Of a stretch of 64,000 nt of DNA, positions 35,513 through 44,395 are shown in pieces. This DNA comes from Bacteroidota bacterium (lineage in GTDB: Bacteria; Bacteroidota; Bacteroidia; Flavobacteriales; Weeksellaceae): the NCBI GenBank assembly GCA_023422635.1, contig JAFAGO010000014.1, positions 1 to 64,000 of the forward strand, given 5' to 3'. The first letter of the stretch is position 1. Each line of letters begins with the position of its first letter. Below the pieces are notes generated by a model, which ran no database searches, was not told the DNA's origin, and worked only from the letters and a program-made list of their open reading frames with translations. A program made the translations under genes and the position numbers.

Positions 35513-37921
35513 TTAATCTTCGATTGCTAAATCTACCACTTCTTTCATGCGGTTAACATAGTGAATGTTAAGTTTTTTTAGATATTCTTTATTGATTTCT
35601 TCAACATCTTTACGATTGGCTTCGCACAAAATCACATCTTTAATTCCAGCTCTTGTTGCCGCCAAAAGTTTTTCTTTAATTCCGCCCACAGGAAGCACTT
35701 TTCCTCGCAAAGTAATTTCGCCCGTCATTGCCAAATGTGGTTTAACTTTTTTGTTTTGAAAGCTAGAAACCATTGAGGTTAACATTGCAATTCCTGCGGA
35801 AGGTCCATCTTTTGGAGTGGCACCTTCAGGAACGTGAACATGGATGTTTTTGGTTTGAATAGTTTCTTCATCAATACCCAATTCGTGATGTTTCGCTTTT
35901 ATATATTCCAACGCAATTGTTGCGGATTCTTTCATTACGTTACCAAGGTTTCCTGTCATGGTAAGATTACCTTTTCCGTTGCTCACAATACTTTCTATAA
36001 AAAGAATGTCGCCACCCACGGAAGTCCATGCCAAACCAGTTACTACTCCCGGAACGGAGGTGATTTCTGATAAGCTTTTCGGTCTTGGTACGCCAAGGAT
36101 TTCATCTACTTTTTCGATGGAGATTTTTGCATCAAATTCTTTCTCCATTGCTTTTTGTAATGCCACCCAACGCGCGATTGATGCAATTCTTTTTTCAAGG
36201 GAACGAACGCCGCTTTCAGAAGTATGTGCTTCGATAATATGTTTTAATTCCGGATTTCCAAGTTTAAAAGCTTTGGAATCTAAGCCATTTTCTTCTTGTT
36301 GTTTTTTAATGAGATGGCGTTTTGCAATTTCAATTTTCTCTTCTAAAGTGTATCCCGCAATTTGAATGATTTCCATTCGGTCTAACAATGGCGATTGAAT
36401 TGTGGAAAGTGTATTTGCAGTAGCGATAAACATTACTTTGGATAAATCGTAACCTAATTCGAGATAATTATCGTAAAAAGCGCTATTCTGTTCGGGATCA
36501 AGAACCTCTAAAAGTGCGGAACTTGGATCTCCGTGCATGCCTTGTCCAATTTTATCAATCTCATCTAAAACAATCACAGGATTGGATGTTCCCGCTTTTT
36601 TGATGCTTTGAATAATTCTTCCGGCCATCGCACCAATGTAGGTTTTACGGTGTCCACGAATTTCACTTTCATCGTGCAATCCACCAAGGGAAACGCGTAC
36701 GTATTTTCTGCCAAGAGCATCTGCTACAGATTTACCTAAGGATGTTTTACCAACTCCTGGAGGGCCAACAAGACACATAATTGGCGATTTCATGTTTTCT
36801 TTTAATTTAAGAACCGCCATATATTCAAGTATTCTTTTTTTGATGTCTTCTAAACCAAAATGTTCTTTGTCCATTAATTTTTGAACTTTGTTAAGGTCGA
36901 AAACATCTTTTGTGTAGGTTTCCCAAGGTAAATCGGTGAAGAAATCCAAATAGTTACGCTGCACATTATAATCGGGAGAGTTTGGGTTTTGTCGTTGTAA
37001 ACGCTTCACCTCTTTTTGAAAATGATCTTCAGTTTCGGTATTCCAGTGTTTCGTTTTTGCTTTTTCTAAAAGTTCTTCAACATCAGAATCTTGTCCGCCA
37101 CCCAACTCTTCTTGAATGGTGCGCATTTGCTGATTGAGGTAGTATTCACGCTGATTTTTATCGAGCTCTTTATTCGTTTTTTGGTGAATTTGATTTCTTA
37201 ATTCAAGTTTTCGAAAATTACCTAATAAAAATTCATATGTTTTTTCGGCTCTTTTTTGAATGCTTTTTTCCTCTAACAAAGCTTGTTTTTCATTGGATGG
37301 AAAACTGGCATTGGTGCAAATGAAATTCAGTAATTCTTCGTTGTCGCCAAGATTGTTAATCGCAAAATTTGCAGCATTTGGTATATTGGGATCCAGCTGA
37401 ATGATTTTCAATGCAAGATCTTTAATGTTTTCCAACAAAGCTTCAAATTGTTCTAAATCTGCTGGTTGTGTATCTTTTAATCGGGTAATCTGCGCTTTAA
37501 AATAGGGGTTTTCTTCAATGACGTTTTTAATTTTAAAACGTTCAGTACCACGCGTAATTGCGGTAATATTTCCATCGGGAAGTTTGATGATTTTAATCAC
37601 TCGAGCAATGGTTCCTACGGTAAAAAGATCGTCTTGAGAAGGGTTTTCAATAGTCGAGTTTTTTTGACTGATAATTCCAATCTGAGCTCCATTTTTGTAC
37701 GCTTCTTCAAGTAAAAGTTTACTTTGCTCGCGACCAGCGGTAATGGGAATCATCACTTTTGGAAACATCACCATATTGCGAACGGGCAAAAGAGGGAATT
37801 CCTTTTGGGATTTATGGTTCTTCTTATCACTTTCTTTCTCGGAAAGGTCGATTTCCTCAGTTACAATACTGAAATTATCATCCAAAACATCACCGAAATT
37901 AAAATCTTCAAATTCTATCAT
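35513..37921 (-). CDS. lon: ATP-dependent protease La (Lon)
   Basis: The 802-residue protein is a full LonA protease: N-terminal substrate-binding domain (about 40-240, FPLLPVRNMVMFPKVMIPI), AAA+ module with Walker A GPPGVGKTSLGKS and Walker B VIVLDEIDKIG, and the C-terminal protease domain with the Ser-Lys dyad in PKDGPSAGIAM and GGIKEKLLAATRAG. It degrades damaged and regulatory proteins in the cytosol. The ATG at 37921 is used; a TTG five codons upstream is in frame. A short palindrome (GCGTT-CGA-AACGC, 37983-37995) lies about 60 bp upstream in the space shared with the divergent ppiD-like gene. Confidence 0.96.
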   Translation of the reverse strand: MIEFEDFNFGDVLDDNFSIVTEEIDLSEKESDKKNHKSQKEFPLLPVRNMVMFPKVMIPITAGREQSKLLLEEAYKNGAQIGIISQKNSTIENPSQDDLFTVGTIARVIKIIKLPDGNITAITRGTERFKIKNVIEENPYFKAQITRLKDTQPADLEQFEALLENIKDLALKIIQLDPNIPNAANFAINNLGDNEELLNFICTNASFPSNEKQALLEEKSIQKRAEKTYEFLLGNFRKLELRNQIHQKTNKELDKNQREYYLNQQMRTIQEELGGGQDSDVEELLEKAKTKHWNTETEDHFQKEVKRLQRQNPNSPDYNVQRNYLDFFTDLPWETYTKDVFDLNKVQKLMDKEHFGLEDIKKRILEYMAVLKLKENMKSPIMCLVGPPGVGKTSLGKSVADALGRKYVRVSLGGLHDESEIRGHRKTYIGAMAGRIIQSIKKAGTSNPVIVLDEIDKIGQGMHGDPSSALLEVLDPEQNSAFYDNYLELGYDLSKVMFIATANTLSTIQSPLLDRMEIIQIAGYTLEEKIEIAKRHLIKKQQEENGLDSKAFKLGNPELKHIIEAHTSESGVRSLEKRIASIARWVALQKAMEKEFDAKISIEKVDEILGVPRPKSLSEITSVPGVVTGLAWTSVGGDILFIESIVSNGKGNLTMTGNLGNVMKESATIALEYIKAKHHELGIDEETIQTKNIHVHVPEGATPKDGPSAGIAMLTSMVSSFQNKKVKPHLAMTGEITLRGKVLPVGGIKEKLLAATRAGIKDVILCEANRKDVEEINKEYLKKLNIHYVNRMKEVVDLAIED

Positions 37922-38174
37922 ATCTTTATGTGACAAACTGTCATTTTTATGGGTGTAAAACGGAAGAAACTTCCGAAATTAAGCGTTCGAAACGCATTAA
38001 AATTATAGGGATTGATAATGCCCAATTCTTGTGCCACGTTTCGTTTATGTTGCAATTTCGAAATAATCCGTATTTATATGTAAAATATAAAGGTTAAATT
38101 TTTCTGCTTTCCTAAAAATGTGTATTTTCGCAAACTGATTTTTAACACCTTTAATTTAAAATACTTACAACACA

Positions 38175-40325
38175 ATGGCAGTTTTAGGAGAGATTAGAAA
38201 ACGTCCTTGGCTTTTAATGGGAATGATTGCGTTAGCTTTGCTGGCGTTCCTTATAAATCCTGACAGTTTGGATAAAGTGTTCGGTAAAAATCCCGATATT
38301 TTTGGAAAAGTAAACGGGGATAAAATTACCAGAGAAGAGTTCAACGAGCAACTTACCTTACTACAAAATCAAGCACAACAACAAGGGCAGCCAACCAATG
38401 GTCTTGAAGAGCAAGCGTGGCAAGTTTTGGTACAAAGCAAACTTATTAAACAACAATTTGATAAACTTGGTTTGGAACTAACTGATGATTTTTTCTGGAG
38501 CCAAATTCAGTACGATCCAATGTTTGCGCAAAATCCTCAATTCTTTGATGAAAAAGGGAATTTTAAAGTTCAAGAGCTTAAAAACCAAGTTGAAAGTTTG
38601 AAAGCAAGCGGACAAATTCAACAGTACAACAGCTGGTTGGCAACCAAAAAGTCTATTGAATATAGAATGATGGCCAGACAAGTGTTTGCAAATATTTCTA
38701 CAGGAATTACCGTAAGCAAAAAAGAAGCTGAAGAGTTAATTAAGCAAAGAGATCAATTGGCTAATATTGATTTCGTTAAAGTAGATTACGCCGCTTTCGA
38801 AAAGAAAAACCCTGTAAAAGTAACCACCGATGATATCGCTGGGTACATTAAAAAGCACCCTGTAACTTTCAAGAGAGACGCAGGAAGAAATTTAGGAATT
38901 GCGTATTTTCCAGCAAGTGCGAGTGCTGCTGACGAAGCTGCAAGTAAAGCTGAAATTTCTAAATTAATGACGCAAGGAAGCGATGTTAGTAACGGTGAAA
39001 ATTTCATCAACACCACGAATGATTCTTTGTTTGTTGAAACCAATTCAGATATGCGTTTTAATCCAACGTATTTTCCTGCGAGTCAACTTCCAGCGGAAAT
39101 TAAGGATAAAGTTGCTTCAGCATCTGTTGGTCAAGTATTTGGACCTTACAAAGAACAAAACTTTTACGTCGTGTCGAAATTGTTAGGTAAAAAACCATCT
39201 GATTCCACATTGGCAAGACATATCTTAATTACCTACAAAGGAAACCAAGCTGCACAAGGCGAAACAAGAACCAAAGAACAAGCTAAAAAATTAGCAGATT
39301 CCATTGGTGCGATTGTTAAAGCAACTCCTTCCAAATTTGCGGAATTTGTCAAACTATCTTCGGATACCAATTCTGCTGCACAAGGTGGATCTTTAGGATG
39401 GTCAACTTCTGCACAGCCACAATATGTTCCAGCTTTTCAATCGTTCGTTGATCATGGCGCGAAAGGTGCAACTGGTGTTGTTGAAACTCAATTTGGTTAC
39501 CACATCATTAATATTGAAGATAAAAAATCTGGAGCAATGAGCTACAAAGTTGCCAACTTGGTAAAAGCAATTAAAGCTTCGGATAAAACAGAAAATGAGG
39601 TGTATACCAAAGCAACGAAATTTATCCAACAAGTTCAAGGTAAATCGTTCAATGATTTCTCTAACCTTGCTAAGAAAAACAATTATAACTTTACCAATCC
39701 AAAATCGCTTACACGCTTCCAAGGTAAGATTCCAGGAGTAGGAACTGATAAAGATGGAGATGTAATTGCTTGGGCATTCGAAAAAGGAAGAAAAAAAGGA
39801 GATACTGAAATTTTTACGGTTGATGGAACGGGTGATAAAATTGTAGCCATCGTAAACGGAATTCAAGATGCAGGTCTTGCAGATCCAGAAAGTGTAAGAG
39901 ATCAAGTTGAGCCAATCGTGAAAAATGAATTACTTGCTAAAAAAATAGCAGATAAAATTACTGCTGCAAAAGCAACTTCATTAGATCAAGTAGCGAAACT
40001 TTTTGCGACTCAAAAACAAAATTCTCAAATTAATTTGCTGAGTCCAATGATTGCTGGTGCAATGGAGCCAAAAGTTGCAGGTGCTGCTTTTGGAGTAGCG
40101 AACAATAAAATTTCGAATCCTGTTGAAGGAAACACTGGGGTTTTCATTGTACAAAGAAAATCTGTGGCAACCAACAAACAACCTGGCGAACTTAAAGCAA
40201 TTATGCAGTCGATGACGCAACAAAATTCGCAAATGTTCGGACAAATGTTGATGAAGAGTTTGCAGGATAATGCAGATATTAAAGATTATCGAAACGAAGT
40301 GTACAATAAAGGTCAACAACAATAA
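38175..40325 (+). CDS. PpiD/SurA-like periplasmic peptidyl-prolyl isomerase
   Basis: The 716-residue protein has an N-terminal membrane anchor (LLMGMIALALLAFLI, about residues 13-27), then a SurA/PpiD-type chaperone domain (about 40-230), a parvulin rotamase domain (about 340-455: LARHILITYKG ... SLGWSTSAQ ... FGYHIINIED) and a further C-terminal chaperone part (about 490-700). This is the PpiD layout of Bacteroidota; it folds exported proteins at the inner membrane's periplasmic face. It is followed by a strong terminator and is divergent from lon, a natural pairing for protein quality control. Confidence 0.92.
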   Translation: MAVLGEIRKRPWLLMGMIALALLAFLINPDSLDKVFGKNPDIFGKVNGDKITREEFNEQLTLLQNQAQQQGQPTNGLEEQAWQVLVQSKLIKQQFDKLGLELTDDFFWSQIQYDPMFAQNPQFFDEKGNFKVQELKNQVESLKASGQIQQYNSWLATKKSIEYRMMARQVFANISTGITVSKKEAEELIKQRDQLANIDFVKVDYAAFEKKNPVKVTTDDIAGYIKKHPVTFKRDAGRNLGIAYFPASASAADEAASKAEISKLMTQGSDVSNGENFINTTNDSLFVETNSDMRFNPTYFPASQLPAEIKDKVASASVGQVFGPYKEQNFYVVSKLLGKKPSDSTLARHILITYKGNQAAQGETRTKEQAKKLADSIGAIVKATPSKFAEFVKLSSDTNSAAQGGSLGWSTSAQPQYVPAFQSFVDHGAKGATGVVETQFGYHIINIEDKKSGAMSYKVANLVKAIKASDKTENEVYTKATKFIQQVQGKSFNDFSNLAKKNNYNFTNPKSLTRFQGKIPGVGTDKDGDVIAWAFEKGRKKGDTEIFTVDGTGDKIVAIVNGIQDAGLADPESVRDQVEPIVKNELLAKKIADKITAAKATSLDQVAKLFATQKQNSQINLLSPMIAGAMEPKVAGAAFGVANNKISNPVEGNTGVFIVQRKSVATNKQPGELKAIMQSMTQQNSQMFGQMLMKSLQDNADIKDYRNEVYNKGQQQ

Positions 40326-40347
40326 AAACCTTATTTGTAATTCATAT

Positions 40348-40374
40348 AAAAGCGACAGAAATGTCGCTTTTTTT
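40348..40374 (+). terminator. Intrinsic terminator of the ppiD-like gene
   Basis: AAAAGCGACA (40348-40357), a GAAA loop and TGTCGCTTTT (40362-40371) make a perfect 10-base stem followed by T. Confidence 0.88.
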
Positions 40375-40390
40375 CATCTGTGGCAAACGT

Positions 40391-40425
40391 TTTGAATTCC
40401 GTAGAAGATAAATTAAGTATATTTG
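40391..40425 (+). promoter_or_regulatory. Possible promoter of the MlaD-type gene
   Basis: TTTG (40391-40394) and TATATTTG (40418-40425) match the two flavobacterial boxes with a 23-base spacer, at the upper end of the accepted range. The GTG start follows 20 bp later. Confidence 0.45.
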
Positions 40426-40445
40426 TTACCATAAAATAATATAGA

Positions 40446-41396
40446 GTGAAGTATTCGAAAGAAATAAAAGCCGGACTGATAGCAGTTGTGGCAATAGTAG
40501 GATTTGTGTTTTTATTCCAATTTATGAAAGGGAAAAATGTTTTTTCCACCGATAATGAATATTACGCAGAATTCGATAATGTGGAAGGTTTAGAACCTTC
40601 AAGTCCCGTTTCTATTAATGGGTTAAAAGTTGGTCAGGTAGATGCAATTTCACCCATTCGCGATAAAGCGGGTAAACTGCATTTCGTTGTTAAAGTTTTG
40701 GTGGCCGATAATTACGAATTTTCAAAAAAATCAACACTTGAGGTTTTCGAACCTGGTTTAATGTCTGGTAAAGAGATGCGCATCAACTTGGCATATGGGG
40801 AGCCTTTTGCGAAAGATGGCGATACCTTGGCAAGTAGCTTTCAACTCTCAATGATGAATAATCTTTCCTCTCAAGTTGGTCCGGTAAAAGATCAATTGCA
40901 AGAAGTCTTGAAGAGAGTAGATTCCTTAACCAACAATGCCAATAAAATTTTAGATGATCGTAATCGTGCGGAAATTGCTTCTTTACTTCGAAATCTAAAT
41001 TCAACGGTAGCATCTTTTGAAAGCACATCGAAGCAAACCAATCAACTTTTGGCAAGCAATGATCCAAGAATTCAAAAGGTTTTAGAAAATGCGAACCTTG
41101 CTACGGAAAGCGCTAAATCTGCAATTGATAAGTACGGAAAAGTTGCTGAAAATATTGATGTTAATAAATTAAATTCCACAATAGATCGCTTAAGCGCAAC
41201 TACGGATAACTTGAATAAAATTATTGTAGGCATACAAAATGGTGAAGGAAGTCTTGGGAAATTAACCAAAGATGATGAACTTTATAAAAATCTAAACCAA
41301 ACAGCAAGCAGTATGAATTCTTTGGTGGAAGATTTAAAAGCAAATCCTAAACGATATGTGAATTTCTCCGTTTTCGGGAAGAATTCCAAAGATTAA
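40446..41396 (+). CDS. MlaD/MCE-domain lipid-transport protein
   Basis: The 316-residue protein has an N-terminal membrane anchor (AGLIAVVAIVGFVFLFQFM) and one MCE domain (about 40-120: YYAEFDNVEGLEPSSPVSINGLKVGQVDAI and the LEVFEPGLMSGKEMRINL end). The remaining 190 residues are helical and low in hydrophobicity, with LNSTVASFESTSKQTN-like heptads. MCE proteins form hexameric rings or tubes that shuttle lipids in the periplasm with an MlaF/MlaE ABC pair; such a pair is encoded at 27.9-29.5 kb. The start is GTG, as no ATG fits before the anchor. The Fe-S gene follows after 14 bp. Confidence 0.88.
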   Translation: MKYSKEIKAGLIAVVAIVGFVFLFQFMKGKNVFSTDNEYYAEFDNVEGLEPSSPVSINGLKVGQVDAISPIRDKAGKLHFVVKVLVADNYEFSKKSTLEVFEPGLMSGKEMRINLAYGEPFAKDGDTLASSFQLSMMNNLSSQVGPVKDQLQEVLKRVDSLTNNANKILDDRNRAEIASLLRNLNSTVASFESTSKQTNQLLASNDPRIQKVLENANLATESAKSAIDKYGKVAENIDVNKLNSTIDRLSATTDNLNKIIVGIQNGEGSLGKLTKDDELYKNLNQTASSMNSLVEDLKANPKRYVNFSVFGKNSKD

Positions 41397-41410
41397 AACC
41401 TTTTTAAAAT

Positions 41411-42745
41411 ATGCAGTATATCGATAACGTCTTGTTCTTTATTTGTCTTGTCATAGGTTTCGGACTCTTTGCCAAAAGCATGAAAGAAATCTATCGCAAT
41501 ATTATGTTGGGCAAAGCGATCGATCGTACGGATCATAAAGCAGAACGCTGGAAAACTATGGCTGAGGTTGCTTTAGGCCAAAGCAAAATGGTAAAACGCC
41601 CCGTTGCTGGGATTATGCATATTTTTGTTTATGTAGGTTTCGTAATCATCAATTTGGAACTGATTGAAATTATCGTTGATGGTATATTCGGAACACACCG
41701 ATTCTTGCAAAGCATCCTTGGAGCAACACTCTACAGCGCATTCACCGCAACCTTAGAAATACTAGCTTTACTTGTAATAATCGCTGTAGTCGTATTTTTT
41801 ATTAGAAGAAATATCATCCATTTGAAACGGTTAAACATGAAAGAACTTTTCGGATGGCCAAAAGATGATGCGAATTGGATTTTGGTAATTGAGTTCTGCT
41901 TAATGTCGGCTTTCTTTTTAATGAATTCTTCGGATTTTATTCTTCAGCAAAGAGGGGTTTTTCACGCAGCAGGTTACTTTCCGGTAAGTGAAATCTCATT
42001 GGTCCATTTTCTTGATTGGTTTAATTTTAGCGATGGATTTCTATTTGGCGTTGAACGTTTCGCATGGTGGTTCCACATTTTAGGGGTTTTGTTTTTTATG
42101 AATTACCTCTACTATTCAAAACATTTACACATACTATTGGCATTTCCAAATACTTGGTTTGCGAATTTAGAACCGAAAGGTGAATTTAAAAATCTTGATT
42201 CCGTAACCAAGGAAATTAAGTTGATGATGGATCCCAACGCAGATCCTTACGCTGCAGCACCAGAAGTTGATCCCAATGCGGTTCCAGAGAAATTTGGAGC
42301 AAATGATATTTTTGATCTTGATCGCGTACAATTATTGAATGCGTATACCTGCACAGAGTGTGGCCGATGTACTTCTGTTTGTCCCGCCAATATCACAGGG
42401 AAAAAACTTTCACCCAGAAAAATTATGATGGATACGAGAGATCGTATTGAAGAAGTCGCTAAAAACATTAATAAAAATGGAAGCTTTGTTGATGATGGTA
42501 AAAAGCTTTTAGATAATCATATTGAAAGAGAAGAATTGCGTGCTTGTACCACTTGTAACGCTTGTGTGGAGGCATGTCCTGTGCTTATTAACCCTCTTTC
42601 GATTATTATGGATCTTCGAAGATTTATGATAATGGAAGAATCTTCAGCACCTCAAGAATGGAACTTGATGATGACGAATATTGAGAACAATGCAGCACCT
42701 TGGCAGTATAATCAAGCCGATCGTTTAAATTGGGCAACAGATTAA
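41411..42745 (+). CDS. Membrane-bound [4Fe-4S] oxidoreductase, HdrC/NarI-like
   Basis: The 444-residue protein has about five transmembrane segments in its first 250 residues, a layout like the quinone-reacting cytochrome part of respiratory enzymes, followed by a soluble domain with two 4Fe-4S motifs: CTECGRCTSVCP (about 314-325) and CTTCNACVEACP (about 379-390). With the CCG-domain protein encoded 95 bp downstream it forms a heterodisulfide-reductase-like (HdrDE) pair that probably moves electrons between the quinone pool and an unknown substrate. Histidines in the membrane part could bind haem, but this is not proved. The gene pair is conserved in Bacteroidota without known substrate. Confidence 0.85.
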   Translation: MQYIDNVLFFICLVIGFGLFAKSMKEIYRNIMLGKAIDRTDHKAERWKTMAEVALGQSKMVKRPVAGIMHIFVYVGFVIINLELIEIIVDGIFGTHRFLQSILGATLYSAFTATLEILALLVIIAVVVFFIRRNIIHLKRLNMKELFGWPKDDANWILVIEFCLMSAFFLMNSSDFILQQRGVFHAAGYFPVSEISLVHFLDWFNFSDGFLFGVERFAWWFHILGVLFFMNYLYYSKHLHILLAFPNTWFANLEPKGEFKNLDSVTKEIKLMMDPNADPYAAAPEVDPNAVPEKFGANDIFDLDRVQLLNAYTCTECGRCTSVCPANITGKKLSPRKIMMDTRDRIEEVAKNINKNGSFVDDGKKLLDNHIEREELRACTTCNACVEACPVLINPLSIIMDLRRFMIMEESSAPQEWNLMMTNIENNAAPWQYNQADRLNWATD

Positions 42746-42840
42746 AAGCAAGTTTAAACTGAAATTTCCCTTTTTTTGATCATCAAACTGAAGTTTGCAT
42801 TTCTTGCGTCAACACGGCAGTAAACTGGAACATATTAACT

Positions 42841-43626
42841 ATGGATTTTACGATAAAAACAATGGCGGAATATGCCGCAGAAGGAAAATCACCCGAAGTA
42901 CTTTTTTGGGTAGGTTGTGCAGGAAGTTTCGATGACCGTGCGAAAAAAATTACCCGTGCCTTTTGCAAAATTCTAAATAAAATAGGCGTTGAATTTGCGG
43001 TTCTTGGTCAGGAAGAATCATGTACAGGAGATCCAGCAAAAAGAGCAGGGAACGAGTTTGTCTTTCAAATGATGGCCCTTACGAATATCGAAATTTTAAA
43101 CGCTTACGAAGTAAAAAAAATTGTGACTGCTTGTCCACATTGTTTCAATACTTTAAAAAACGAATATCCTGGTTTAGGAGGCAATTACGAAGTGTTGCAT
43201 CATACGCAATTTCTAAAACAATTGATGACAGAAGGGCGTTTGAAAATAGAAGGCGGTAAATTCGAAGGAAAAAAAATCACTTTTCACGATCCTTGTTATT
43301 TAGGTCGTGGTAATAATGAATATGAAGCGCAACGTGATCTTCTTCAAAAACTTGATGCTGAGTTGGTTGAAATGAAACGTTGCAAAACCAATGGTTTATG
43401 TTGTGGAGCAGGTGGAGCGCAAATGTTTAAAGAGCCAGAAAAGGGCAATAAAGACATTAATATTGAGAGAACAGAAGAAGCTTTGCAAAAGAAACCTGCA
43501 GTTATTGCTACTGGTTGTCCGTTTTGTAATACGATGATTACAGATGGTGTGAAGCACTTTAATAAAGAAGGTGAAGTGGCAGTTAAAGATATTGCAGAAC
43601 TCTTAGCAGAAGCAGAAGATCTGTAA
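42841..43626 (+). CDS. CCG-domain [Fe-S] protein, HdrB/LutA-like
   Basis: The 261-residue protein has two cysteine-rich CCG domains: the first ends in CPHCFNTLKNEYP with an earlier WVGCAGSFDDRA, the second has FHDPCYLGRG, RCKTNGLCCGAGG and ATGCPFCNTM. Such pairs bind the non-cubane or [4Fe-4S] active-site cluster in HdrB and the lactate oxidation protein LutA. It is the catalytic partner of the membrane Fe-S protein upstream. The reaction is unknown. Confidence 0.87.
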   Translation: MDFTIKTMAEYAAEGKSPEVLFWVGCAGSFDDRAKKITRAFCKILNKIGVEFAVLGQEESCTGDPAKRAGNEFVFQMMALTNIEILNAYEVKKIVTACPHCFNTLKNEYPGLGGNYEVLHHTQFLKQLMTEGRLKIEGGKFEGKKITFHDPCYLGRGNNEYEAQRDLLQKLDAELVEMKRCKTNGLCCGAGGAQMFKEPEKGNKDINIERTEEALQKKPAVIATGCPFCNTMITDGVKHFNKEGEVAVKDIAELLAEAEDL

Positions 43627-43668
43627 TTATGAAGAAATACAGTAATTATGAAGAAATACAGTAATTAT
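43625..43668 (+). repeat. 19-bp tandem duplication carrying two copies of a start codon
   Basis: AATTATGAAGAAATACAGT occurs at 43625-43643 and again at 43644-43662, followed by AATTAT. The second copy holds the start of the small membrane protein gene. The first copy holds an ATG (43629) in another frame that opens an 11-codon ORF (MKKYSNYEEIQ) ending at 43664, inside the next gene's beginning. Confidence 0.85.
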
Positions 43669-43815
43669 ATCATTATTGTTTTGGCAATAGTATTGATTTT
43701 CGGAAATTTGTTCGAAAATAATTTTCAAATCGATCGCTCAAATATTTGGAGACTCTTAAGTAGCCTTTGTTTTTTAATCTTGGGCGTTTATAATTTAAAA
43801 CTTCAGAAAAAATGA
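43648..43815 (+). CDS. 55-residue membrane protein
   Basis: The ATG at 43648 opens a 55-residue protein beginning MKKYSNYIIIVLAIVLIFGN, with one hydrophobic segment at about residues 8-22 and a second at about 36-50 (LLSSLCFLILGVYNL). Its stop overlaps the next start as ATGA (43812-43815), so translation is coupled. It lies between the Fe-S oxidoreductase pair and the conserved cytosolic gene in one operon. No family is recognised. The start sits in the second copy of the 19-bp duplication. Confidence 0.7.
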   Translation: MKKYSNYIIIVLAIVLIFGNLFENNFQIDRSNIWRLLSSLCFLILGVYNLKLQKK

Positions 43816-44303
43816 AAATTCAAGAATCAGAAATCATTGAAACTAATGATTATCGTGTTATTATATACCCCGCATCTCGAGCATTTACCGCCAAAGAATC
43901 TAAGACGATTTCCGAAAAATTGTTCGATTTTTTAGCAACTTGGGCTGCACACGGAAAACCATTGTCGTCATCTTTTAAAATTGAAAAAAATCAATTCGTG
44001 ATTGTGGTGGTTGATGAAGAGAAGGAAGTAGCATCTGGATGTTCTATCGATGCGCTTACGGGCGTAATGCGTGAGTTAGAAAAAGAATTTAATCTTGGTT
44101 TTTTTGATCGAATGAAAGCCACATTTGTAGAGAATAATGAAATTAAAACAGTTCCATTATCCGACTTTAGAAATGGCTTGAAGAATGGCGAAATCTCTCA
44201 GGATATTGAGGTGTTCGATTTTTCAAAAAACACGTACGTTAATTTTCTTTCCGATTTTCTATTACCTTTGAAAAGAAGTTGGGCGGGAATCTATGTTAAT
44301 TAA
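43812..44303 (+). CDS. Conserved Bacteroidota protein often labelled 'ABC transporter ATPase'
   Basis: The 163-residue protein is soluble, with no signal or membrane segment. Homologues are often annotated as ABC transporter ATPase, but I see no Walker A, signature or Walker B motif and the length is too short for an ABC domain. Typical stretches are ASRAFTAKESKTISEKLFDFLATWAAHGKPLSSS-like (shown in part) and DRMKATFVENNEIKTVPLSDF. It is coupled to the 55-residue membrane protein and follows the Fe-S oxidoreductase genes. Its function is unknown. Confidence 0.75.
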   Translation: MKIQESEIIETNDYRVIIYPASRAFTAKESKTISEKLFDFLATWAAHGKPLSSSFKIEKNQFVIVVVDEEKEVASGCSIDALTGVMRELEKEFNLGFFDRMKATFVENNEIKTVPLSDFRNGLKNGEISQDIEVFDFSKNTYVNFLSDFLLPLKRSWAGIYVN

Positions 44304-44395
44304 ATAGCAACATACTTTTAATGATCTACTCTTTCACATTGTGGAAGAGTTTTTTTGTTTTAAAAATGTATTTTTGTGAAGATCAAATCAGCAAA

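Noticed and set aside
37998..38040. A sigma-54-like site on the minus strand upstream of lon (TGGCAC-N5-TTGG)
   Set aside because: The invariant GC of the -12 element is replaced by GG, and no enhancer-binding regulator gene is near.
39402..39905. A 167-residue minus-strand frame inside the ppiD-like gene
   Set aside because: Fully antisense to a recognised protein, with a composition typical of a complementary-strand shadow.
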